From contig JPHH03000090.1 in NCBI GenBank assembly GCA_000750105.3, forward strand, positions 26,432 to 90,431: 64,000 bases of DNA, in the 5' to 3' direction. This stretch comes from Tolypocladium sp. Sup5 PDA-1 (Eukaryota; Ascomycota; Sordariomycetes; Hypocreales; Ophiocordycipitaceae). The position numbers were made by a program, and so were the translations under genes. Positions 23,290 through 31,861 of the stretch are shown here, piece by piece (position 1 is the stretch's first letter; every line of letters starts with the position of its first letter). The notes beneath the pieces are model-generated. The model was not told the origin of the DNA. It saw nothing but the letters and a program-made list of their open reading frames with translations, and did not search any database.

Positions 23290-24837
23290 TTAGATATTTC
23301 TAGTTCGAAGGCAGGCATAATGGCTCACATATTCAGCGACTCCTCCTATTAGTGCCTTGCGATACGCTAGCACCGGTTGCCGGCCGCTTTCAAGGTGCTT
23401 AATGATCCTTCCGCGAAGGCTAAGGTAAAAGCGCTTGAACGGGCGAAGCTTGTTAGGGTCTTGGTAGGTATCTGCCAATACCCCGTCGTAGCCCATCTCT
23501 ATGAGCACCTTCCTACACCAACGTTTTGTCTCCGGCTCTAGACTAATACTAATATCTATATTAGCCAATAGCCGTGCCATTTTACTAAGAACGGAATAGT
23601 CAATTAGTATACCCCAAATGCACGCCTTTTCTAGGTCGGGGTAGTGGTAGTTCATCTAAGGTTAGCCGTGGACCACGTGTAGACGGTTCTTCTAGAGGCG
23701 TATACGGTGCATATTCCACGCCTCTACAAAATCGAAGAGTTCTTGCCGCAAGACGTCTTCGAAGACTACGTATATCGCAATTTAGTCCTCTAATATATCA
23801 CCATCGAAGTCGCCGTCCCTTGCGAGCTCGCCGAAGTAATCCACCCACTATCGTGACGAGACGTGGAGCATCCGCTCCCACCAGCTCTCAATCTTAACAT
23901 CTTTCGTGCTTGGAGCCGCCTTGTACGAGTCTCTTAGCAGCTTGCCTTGTTGAATGGTTTGCCCATTCCACTCGACTCGCCCGTCCGCGACCAGCGCAAA
24001 ATTCCAATGAGAAGCTGCGATCAATGGTGTTTCTCGGCCCCTATCTGCTTGCAAATACCATGGCCTGAAGCCATAGGCATCGCAGGCCGCTAGATATTGC
24101 TTTAATACGCTTAAAGCGGTTGTTGCAGAGTGCCTAACGTAAAGCCAGATGATGTTGCGCGAATAAGCATCGATCGCAGCGTATATTTCGAAACCGTACG
24201 CTTTGAGCTTATCGTGCCCGTCGATGCACCATTGGTAGTTCGGTCCCGGAACGAGGAACTGCACTTTTTTCCTCCGCATCATCCTCTTCCGTATCTCAAC
24301 CTCGTTCGGAAACATGACCTTGTACATTTCGAACAGTGGGTCTCTCGGCACCCAGAGCTGCTTTTGTTGACGGAGATAGGGTTGGAGGAGTCTTCTGCCG
24401 TATCCTGAAATGGCATTGGATCGTTGAGTCATTTCAATGATAACCTGCTCTGTCCTTGCCAGCAGTTGAAGGCGTTCCTCGTCGCTGTCCACACGCCGTA
24501 CCCAGCGACGGGCTGGGTAGAGTCTGATGCTTTTGAGACCTCGCTTAGTGATCGTCCAGCCCTGTCGCTGTAGGACCTTCAGTGTCTGCTTCTCAGTCAG
24601 GCCGACGCGAAAGATGAGGTCGCGTACGGCCTCGACCAGTTCTGGAGTTTCGCAGGTACGCGATTGCTGGCGCGGAAGATTCCATTTCGCGATGCGTCGC
24701 GTGATTGTGCTCAGACCGACTGCGACGTGGAAGTGATGCCGAAGTTTGTACTTTATCTTGCTTCGAGAGACGCCACTGAGATAGAGAGAGCTGACATAGT
24801 CGTGATACTGGTCGATTGGATTCGGTGGTCGTCCCAT
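23290..24837 (-). pseudogene. Integrase-core (DDE/rve-type) transposase with RIP stops
   Basis: From ATG at 24837 (MGRPPNPIDQYHDYV) one frame of 516 codons reaches the final stop at 23290. The N-terminus holds helix-turn-helix segments (SRSKIKYKLRHHFHV; TEKQTLKVLQRQGWTITKRG). The catalytic core has YQWCIDGHDKLK (first Asp), AAIDAYSRNIIW, WYLQADRGRET (second Asp) and, later, IESWWERML with a plausible catalytic Glu. Five internal stops occur, all in the 3' half: SSR*WVDYF, LED*IAIY, RL*KNR, HG*P*MNYHY. Each is a TAG or TAA that would be CAG/CAA before a C-to-T change. The protein type is the integrase-catalytic transposase found in fungal repeats. An intact copy elsewhere in the genome would be expected. 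Confidence 0.85.
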
Positions 24838-24974
24838 GGTTTTCGATGTTGGCGACAAGCGGAAGACTTCGGCGCTGATCGTCCTTGAGCGGATGCAGTA
24901 AAGCCCACCATGGAGATGACTGAAGGCGGACATACTACACAATGCTAGCACCCTTGCGGTTAATCTGCATAGCA

Positions 24975-25500
24975 TTAAGGAGTAGGCATGTTGACGTCCC
25001 GAGAGAGGAATAGCCAAGCCCAGACATAAGCCACTTCATATAGGAAAACGAGAGAAAGAGCGAGTGGGCATGCTGCGATAAGGGACGTCTCTCTACCCCT
25101 GCACGTAGGGCACATAAGATACTCTTGTCCTTTGCCCTCAGGTGTGCTCTCGTAGTATAGAACCCATCGCTTCCAGCAAGTTCCACAAGTGGCATGGCCT
25201 AGTTCACTCAGACCTCAGAAACACGATATAGGTAGGGAAACTTACCACAGGACGTGAACTGAATTTCTTCGGAACTATCGCAAATTGGACATTTTCCCCA
25301 CTCGTATTGTTTAATTAACTCCGGTGAACGGATGAGGCTAGCGCAGATTTCGCACAACAGCTAAATTATTGGAAGTCAGGAGCGGCTCAATAACGTCGAT
25401 ATAAAAGCTCACATATCCTCTAAGGCGTTTTTTAGGTCCGTCGCAGAGCGTCTTGTAGCATTTGCGACATTGTTGCTCGTCAGTGGTAAGGTCAATTAGA
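24975..25500 (-). CDS. RING-finger protein, spliced, beside the transposase
   Basis: On the minus strand an upstream exon (ending 25413) has QCRKCYKTLC. It is joined over a 52-bp intron (25412-25361, GTGAGC...TTTAG) to exon 25360-25246 (LCEICASLIR, GKCPICDSSEE, FTSC). A 47-bp intron (25245-25199, GTAAGT...CTAG) leads to exon 25198-24975 (GHATCGTCWKRW, YLMCPTCRGRE). The joined frame has no stops until 24975. Cysteines and histidine are spaced as a C3HC4 RING: CPIC, CGHATCGTC, CPTC. The tail is hydrophobic (about 20 residues, possible membrane segment). RING proteins are usually E3 ubiquitin ligases. The 5' end and start codon could not be fixed; in-frame sequence continues to about 25580 and may meet a RIP stop. 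It lies 138 bases upstream of the transposase ATG on the same strand. Confidence 0.68.
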
Positions 25501-25722
25501 ATCTTTAGGGCCGGGGTTAATGTTATCGGGATAATCGTCGAGGCAGTCGTTGGCAGGCTTCCCCGCGCGGTCCGGGGCAAGGCTACGTTTCCGACTTAGA
25601 CGGTCGTTGAGCGGATCAGTAGTGAATCCATTAAGCAAGCAGAAGAACAAGAATATAGAAACGAGGGAAAGGTTAGAGGTTATAGGAGGGGGCACAGCCT
25701 TCATTAAGTACTCTAAAGGCAA

Positions 25723-26960
25723 TTAGCCAAGGCTACTCAAGATCTACATAAACCAACAGCCGCCAGCCAAACGCCGCCAGTCGAACGCCGCCCTAGCTCA
25801 GGCGTTATTCTTAGATTAAGGCTCGAGACGAGAATATAGGCGTCCGGGGCAAATCTTTGCATACGCTGAAGTCCGAAAATAATCTAGCCCTAATTTCATA
25901 TCAGGCTTGCCAGACACTATAGAGCCGAAACGAATGTCCGCATGTTAGGAGCAGATATTGGCTAATATTATTGTTATACCAAGCCTTAAAGGCTGCGAGG
26001 TATATATAGGTGGGAGTCTCGTGTGCGGAGAGGTATGCGTATAGCGAAAGGGGGCAAGCATAGCGCCTCTAGAAACGGCCGCTATAGGGGGTGCTGGCTA
26101 AGATCGCACAAGTGATTCCCGACCAATAGCTTACCCGTGGGCTTCAGAAACCGCTCCGGGGCGCTAGATATAACTATAACCGTTTGCGTAGGCTTAAACC
26201 ATAGCTCGGGCTCCGAGATAGTGCAGCCAATAGAATCACCTAGGTAGGTTCGTTAGGGGCATGGATATAAACACATGATTGGCTACGCTCTACGTACTAC
26301 CATTAAAGACAGTTCAAACCTACAATTAATAGCTAGGCTATAAATCGTCGCCACGACATAAACGGTCGCGTCGATCATGGTCTCAAAAATAACAAAGGGC
26401 AACGGCTACTAGCAGCGGCAAAGGGACATAGGGGAGCGGCTATCGGAGCTTAGAGGGGAGTAGTCATCGCCGTCGCATTAGCGTCCCTACAATAGCCCGC
26501 ACGAAGCAAACCGCCTAGAGGACGGTTATCGTCCTGAATATGGCTCTAATAACAGCTATAGCGAGTTATCCGAATGCTTCGGCAATGAATCGCTCGGTAG
26601 GACAATACATAACTCGATGGCTTACATAGAGAAGATAGCCCCATTAGGCCTCCGTCCTCAACCTTGCTTTTAGCTTACTCGACCGTGCCGCCATCTCCCC
26701 CGACGAAGCCCTCCACGTTTTCCAGTTTTAAGCTAGATTCCGCCTCCGCCTTTGCCTTCGTCTCCCCTCCATCTCTTTGTGCTGAAACCTAGGAGATGAG
26801 TCGTCTGAGAATACATTTTTCTTCCGGACTGAGTTGTCTCCCGATTCGTTTTTCGAGTTCATATTCGTGAAGGATGGCGTTAATTTCTTCAGTGGAGAGG
26901 GTCAAAGGAGGGCCACGTCATGCACAGCGCCGTCATCAAATGGAGCAACCAATCAGCGTG
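25723..26960. other. RIP-damaged repeat remnant with a broken reading frame
   Basis: TAG and TAA are frequent. A plus-strand frame from about 26378 (MVSKITKGNGY) to 26670 can be followed through stops at CAG/CAA-like sites, with segments SPHEANRLEDGYRPEYGS and SMAYIEKIAPLGL. No family was recognised. The 5' boundary of the Helitron-like helicase lies at the right edge. Confidence 0.4.
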
Positions 26961-26976
26961 CTATTAGTCCGAGTTG

Positions 26977-29797
26977 AGTCCCTCGGCGGTCGAGGATGGT
27001 TTCGCGGACGAGTCGATCGTCGTGGAAGAAGCAGGCCAAAGAATCAGCTTCGCCGAGGCGTATCATCATCGTGGAGACGTCCTGCGAGGATTGTGCCTAT
27101 ATGACTATGTTTCGCTAGTCAGGCTCCAACGCGTTGGCAAGGGTGGAAGCTCCGGTGCCTGGGGAGAGGTGCCGTTCGAGAGTGGTTGGGCGCCCGGGAA
27201 GGACTGGGTGCAAGTCCTAAGACGACCGGGAAAGCATGCCGTCGTCTGCTTCGACGGTTACTTGAGCAAAGATTTCGACCAAGACGACGAGGAATCGTGC
27301 CATCGCAGGTACGTCCGGCGACGATCGGGCCGAGAAGGGTCATGGGGACTAATATTCATGCTGCAGAGCAGCTGTGCAACATCTTGCCCTATTCGTGCCG
27401 TGGGAGTCCTTTTTAGGCGAAGAACGAAGCGACATCAACGACATATGGGCGCGGGCACGAAAGGTGCTGCCCCCGAGAATCTCGTGTCTCGTCGATAACG
27501 TTCAATTGCTTCGGCGATCTGCCGAAGACGCCAAGCGCGATGCCAAGCAGTGGGCAGCCTCATCCGGCGACGGGGATCGCACAGGCGCACATGTCGACGA
27601 GGCGGGATCTGGCCAGGGGGACGAAGGGGCCGCATCGGCGTACCAATCCGATAACGTCGGAAACGCAACGCGCCTTATCGACGTCGTTCGAAGTGCGGCC
27701 GGCGCGAATCAGATCACGGCGGGATCACGGGAACTCACCGCAATGATGGAGCAGCTCTGCCGCTTCCAGCAATCAGCGCTATCCTCGACAGCCGAGCTCC
27801 AGGCCACCGCAACACTTGAACGTGGTGAAAGGCGTATAGACATGCCTGGTCGAGTATGTTCCGGAGCCGCAGTGCCGCCGCAGAACCAGGTCAAGGCTAT
27901 CAAGTCCCAGCAGACATGTGCCTCCAAAGAGAGGGTGAAAATGATCCGGGGCATACAAAGCATGGCCGCGGCCCATGGAACCGATCGTCGTGCAGCGGCG
28001 CGGGGCGTGCTAACTGGCTTCGGGGATGAGGACATCCAAATGACGGCGGCAGACTTGGAAGAAACGGTAGGCGACGCAGAACCGAGCGTGGAAGTCCACC
28101 TCGGCCCATCAACTTCTTTTCTTGAGGCTGGCAAAGATCTGGTGGCACGATTGACGTTGAACGAGAAGCAAGCGATTGCTTTCCTGGTAGTATGCCGCCA
28201 GCTCGACCTGATTCATGGTGGGGAAAAGGGCGACGTCGGTCAGCTCTGCCAATTCGTCGGCGGCGAGGGTGGAACTGGCAAATCACGCGTCATCGAGGCA
28301 CTCGTCGAGCTGTTTGCCAAGAAGAGCCTTTCGAATCGGCTCTTGATCACAGCGACATCAGGGACCGCCGCAGCGCGGATCAACGGCATCACCATCCATT
28401 CCGCCTGCGGATTCTCCAAAGACCAAGGTACGGGCCCGAAGTCGGGCAAAGATCTCGACGGGGTGCGGCTGCCAAAGCAGGCGGAGCGGTTCGTTCATGG
28501 CCAGTCTCGAATGGACTGGCAGGAGAAGGATGTGCTGGTCATCGACGAGGGGAGCATGCTCGGAGCGCGGACGCTGCACGCCGTCAACGAGCAGCTCTGC
28601 CGGCTGCGCGGGTCGCAGCGGGATTTCGGAGGTATCCCCATCGTCCTCTTTTGCGGAGACTTCCACCAGTTCCGTCCGGTCCAGGAGAGGTCTATCCTCC
28701 TCCCCAGCGCGGCCGGGTTGTGGGATGTAGACAACTCATTCAAGGCCGAGCAACGGCACCAGCACGACAAGGCGCACGCGCTGTGGAAGAAGTTCACGAC
28801 AGTCGTCATGTTGGACGATCAAATGCGTGCCGCAGGAGATCCGGAGCTGCAGAGGCTACTGAAGCGGATCCGACAGGGCGTGCAGGACCGTACGGATCTA
28901 GACCTTCTCAACTCAAGGTGCTACCGGGAAGGCAGGCGGATACCGTGGGAGACGGGCATCACTGTGGTGACGCCGCTGAACAGGAACCGTTGGAACCTCA
29001 ACATGGAGGCGAGCTTGGCGTTCCAGACTCAGCGGCGGTCGATGATGCGCATCTTCATCTCCGAGCACAAGTGGAAGGACGGGCTGCCGACGGAGGAAGA
29101 GGCCATCATGATGCTGAACCAGGGCGATGACAGTGCGATACCGGTGCCGGCCGTCTTCATGTTCGTGCCGGGGATGCCGGTCGTCGTGAACCACAATACC
29201 CACCAGGGGCTGAAGCTGGTGAACGGTGCCAGCTACACGGCGGTGGAAGTCATTGTCGACAGGGCGTACCCAGGGCACCGGGTCTCGGCCGACATGACAA
29301 TCCACTTCGGGCCACCGGCGGGGATAATACTGAAGTCGGGGACAACAGAAGAGTTCCATTTCGTCGGGATGCCACCAGGCACGATACTGTTGACGCCTAT
29401 GAGCGGCGATATACAATGCCAGCGGAAGAGGCCGTGGCAGGAGAACGACGTCACAAGGAAAGGGCTGCCGTGCGCGGCGGCTTTTGCGTGCACCGACTAC
29501 AAGGTGCAGGGCGGGACACTCGAGCGGGTAGCGCTGGAGTTGCGGGGGACGAGGACGACAAACGTCGGCGGACGGGCCGTCCCGTCGCAGTGCGACCCGT
29601 ACAGCTTGTACGTGCAGCTGTCGCGGTGCCCGACGCTGGACGGCATCATGCTCGTGTCCGAGGTGCGGGAGAGAGACCTGGTGGGCAACCGGGTCCCCGA
29701 GGAGATGACTGCCGCACAGGCCAGATTGGAGGAGCTGAGCGACGGGACGGTCCAACAGGCGTTAGGCTGGCCTGGTGACGATTTGACCGTGACGTGA
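26977..29797 (+). pseudogene. Helitron-type PIF1 DNA helicase, 5'-truncated
   Basis: A middle-region frame (YHHRGDVLRGLCLYDYVSLV; FESGWAPGKDWVQVLRRPGK) shifts frame near 27300. It meets one TAA at 27350, then runs open to 29797: AAVQHLALFVPWESFLGE, ISCLVDNVQLLRRSAEDAKR, and the full SF1B helicase. Motifs are Walker A GGEGGTGKS, LLITATSGTAAA, Walker B VLVIDEGSML (usual DEVSM or DEISM), FCGDFHQFRPV, LDDQMRAAGD, TDYKVQGGTLE and YVQLSRC. These connect a PIF1 helicase to the carboxy half of fungal Helitron Rep/Hel proteins, which move by rolling-circle replication. The Rep nuclease domain (HUH motif) was not found upstream. The 2.4-kb helicase part is G+C rich and almost free of RIP stops, unlike its neighbours, so it is recent or escaped RIP. 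Confidence 0.85.
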
Positions 29798-29933
29798 CGT
29801 GACGTGAACAGAGAGACGAGGGTGACAGGCGACTGGGAAGGCAGCTGAGAAAATGCGGCGAAGCAACAACCAATCACAACGGACCTTGAAAGGAGAGGGG
29901 TGAAAATTTTGGGTGGGCGGAGGGTGGGGCTAG

Positions 29934-30031
29934 TCCTTTCGTCTCTTTCGTTCCTCAAAGGCATAGTCCTTTCGTCTCTTTCGTTCCTCAAAGGCATAGT
30001 CCTTTCGTCTCTTTCGTTCGCCAAAGGACAG
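29934..30031 (+). repeat. Three tandem copies of a 33-bp unit
   Basis: The unit begins tcctttcgtctctttcg and ends caaaggcatag; copies are 29934-29966, 29967-29999 and a variant copy to 30031. Each unit has short inverted arms (cctttcg/caaagg). The array starts right after ggggctag, 130 bases downstream of the helicase stop. A Helitron end (CTRR before TC) is possible here but unproven. Confidence 0.85.
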
Positions 30032-30142
30032 GTTTGAGGTGTTCAGAAGTGCGTTGGGCCTTGCGTGAGTGGGAGCGTGGTATAGGATCACTGCCAAGAA
30101 TACAGGGAAAGTTGCAAAGAGGGCTAGGAAAGATGCCCCCAT

Positions 30143-30560
30143 GGACGTGGATCCAGTGGAAGGAGGGCTTAACAGCCCCTTACCATGGTGGTCATAGGGG
30201 GAGGTGTCCTAGCACCTATAAGCAACAGCACTAGGTCAGGGATAGGCCCTACGGACTTGGAGCCAGTGGGAGGAGTACGTAACGGGCCTCACCAGTTGGC
30301 GGCCGTAGGGGAGGCGTCCTGGCCGGGTCTACAGAACACCAAGGCAAAGAGCTAGGGATAGGCCCTGTGGATTGAGACGAGTGGGAGGAGTACGTAACTG
30401 GCCTCACCACTTGGCATCCGCAGGGGAGGCGTCCTAGCCAGCCACTATTAGAGGGTAACCAAGCGGTCGGAGGTAAGGCCCCTCGGACTAGAACGAGTGG
30501 GAGTGTCAAACGATATTCCGCCCCAGGCGAGGAGGCGTCCCGACCCACTTGGGCACCGCT
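30143..30560 (+). repeat. Degenerate tandem repeat, period about 116 bp
   Basis: Units start ggac/ggat....gagtggga at 30143, 30253, 30369 and 30485, giving two periods of exactly 116 bases. Shared blocks are gtgggaggagtacgtaac, cctcacca.ttggc, aggggaggcgtcct and gggataggccct. The last unit is partial and runs into a TATA-bearing sequence (tgtatataactagg), then ctctctacaaccctaca. The array could be part of a retrotransposon LTR; I see no matching partner. Confidence 0.75.
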
Positions 30561-30934
30561 GTTGTGTATATAACTAGGACCTTCGTCCTCTTGACTTGAG
30601 CAGTGGTCAAGGCCAATAGACTCTCTACAACCCTACATTGTGACAGGTTTGATACACACTAAAGTCGACATTATACTATGGCCTCGGGCCCGCCCAGCGA
30701 TGAACCTGCACCAGCATAATTTGCTCGTTGGTCGGACTCCCGCTGCGGTAGGCCTCTTCTGCATGCTGCTTCGGTGTATTCCAGTACTGCCGAATATCGA
30801 CAGACTCACCGGTATGCCTGACCCGACGGATCGCCAGCCTTGAACCGAAGTGGACGATTAGGTTTGCCACGGTAGGCGCAATCCACCGTATAGCCTCCTT
30901 AATAAATGGGGCGAAAGGAGCTGTCACAGAACAT

Positions 30935-31041
30935 TTGAAAACTGCTCGTATCAAGATTCACATTACCTTTGACGGCTGGACATCTCGAATCAGCTCTCGT
31001 TGCTTGGAGTCAACTGCTTCTTCGTTGACCAACAATGGGGC
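30935..31041 (+). pseudogene. hAT transposase fragment, catalytic-domain start
   Basis: The frame reads ARIKIHITFDGWTSRISSR, then after a frameshift near 31000 LGVNCFFVDQQWG. This is the conserved hAT block around the first catalytic Asp (HxxxDxWTS, here ITFDGWTS). Only about 35 codons are left. A third hAT remnant in this window. Confidence 0.75.
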
Positions 31042-31094
31042 CCCCGGCGCGTTTGGTGGTAGCCGGCCGGCCGGGCGGCGGCGCTTGCATAATC

Positions 31095-31138
31095 CCCACG
31101 GGTCCCGTGGGAGCTTACAGCCACGGGTACCCGTGGCT
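31095..31138 (+). repeat. Two GC-rich palindromes sharing ccacggg
   Basis: Bases 31095-31111 form cccacgggtcccgtggg (8-base arms around one T). Bases 31119-31138 form the perfect 20-base palindrome agccacgggtacccgtggct. They are separated by seven bases and lie directly after the hAT fragment; subterminal transposase-binding words of that element are a reasonable guess. Confidence 0.85.
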
Positions 31139-31267
31139 CTATTGGGAGCCGTACACTAAATTAGGGTTGTTGGTGTACGTTGATGTAGTTGATCGGAGCC
31201 CTGTGTATAGCGTCTGACCAATTGATCGGGATCAATAGCGCGCACGTGGGAAGGAGCTTTAGGATAA

Positions 31268-31470
31268 TGTGACGGCCTCAACTAAGTATATTGACAACTA
31301 GCAGAGCGACTGCAACGAGTATCCTAAAGCTAAGGAGGAAAGGACAGAAAAGAAGGAAAAGGGGAGATGAGAGCTTGAAGAGCTCCCGAGCTCCTGTGGG
31401 TCCGTCATGCTGGGCGTGATTGGTTAGTCGAGAGTGCAAGCCGAGACACCCTCGGGCTCAGCCCGTTACA
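31268..31470 (-). repeat. Solo LTR of a gypsy-type retrotransposon
   Basis: Read on the minus strand it starts tgtaacgggctgagcccgag and ends ggccgtcaca: a 203-bp unit with TG...CA ends and imperfect 8-base terminal inverted repeats. Its 3' part matches bases 1-58 of the window. An internal fragment (31255-31266 versus 31320-31331) forms a perfect 12-base inverted repeat, agctttaggata/tatcctaaagct, that reaches across the LTR border. No target duplication is visible (gataa versus ctcca). Confidence 0.7.
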
Positions 31471-31494
31471 CTCCACCGCACAATCCAACTGAGC

Positions 31495-31732
31495 TTAGAA
31501 GCAGACGCCTCTCTCGCAGCCCTGGGGGTTGCTGAAGCATGGTTTGCACGCCGTGACATAGTTGGCACCTTGGCAAAAGCAAACCCCACGGGGGTCAACG
31601 GTCGCCTTGTTCGGGTGTCAGGATAACTTGCCGAGTAGTGGCTTATGTAGAGCAGAAAAAACGTACAGTGACCATGGGGCTGTTGAAAGTCACAATGATA
31701 GCAGCGGCTATTGTCGTCAGAGACAGCTTCAT
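31495..31732 (-). CDS. Small secreted cysteine-rich protein, two exons
   Basis: Exon 1 is 31732-31667 and exon 2 is 31605-31495, joined over a 61-bp intron (GTACGT...ACAAG, branch-like ctgac). The product has 58 residues. MKLSLTTIAAAIIVTF is a clear signal peptide; the mature part carries six cysteines arranged C-x-C, C-x2-C, C, C (GVCFCQG, ACKPCFS, QGCERGVCF*). No known family is recognised; size, secretion and even cysteine count fit an effector-like or antimicrobial-type protein. A TATA-like tataaaa lies 122-128 bases upstream. The stop codon is only 24 bases from the solo LTR. The exons are too short to appear as a long open frame. Function is inferred only. Confidence 0.68.
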
Positions 31733-31853
31733 CGTGGCAAATACTTGAGGGATCGTGAGTCTTTAGGACGAGGGTTTGCTTGTTGGAAGTCAGACAAATG
31801 CCGTTATAGACTTGTGAAGTAAACATGGCTCAAAATTCGGACATTGCGCGCCA

Positions 31854-31860
31854 TTTTATA
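31854..31860 (-). promoter_or_regulatory. TATA-like element of the secreted protein gene
   Basis: The minus strand reads tataaaa at this place, 122-128 bases before the ATG at 31732. It fits a fungal core promoter but was judged by eye only. Confidence 0.35.
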
Positions 31861-31861
31861 T

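Noticed and set aside
28192..29130. Plus-strand open frame of 312 codons in another frame of the helicase
   Set aside because: It is a by-product of the G+C-rich helicase codons; the helicase frame holds all SF1B motifs.
28913..29755. Minus-strand open frame of 280 codons antisense to the helicase
   Set aside because: Rich in His/Arg/Pro as expected from the complement of a GC-biased coding strand; no domain.
29497..30024. Minus-strand frame encoding repeated RNERDERTMPL units
   Set aside because: The repeat peptide is the translation of the 33-bp tandem repeat (33 is a multiple of three) and not evidence of a gene.
31268..31470. Full retrotransposon at the 31-kb LTR
   Set aside because: No second LTR copy, polypurine tract or Gag/Pol remnant was found beside it, so only a solo LTR is called.
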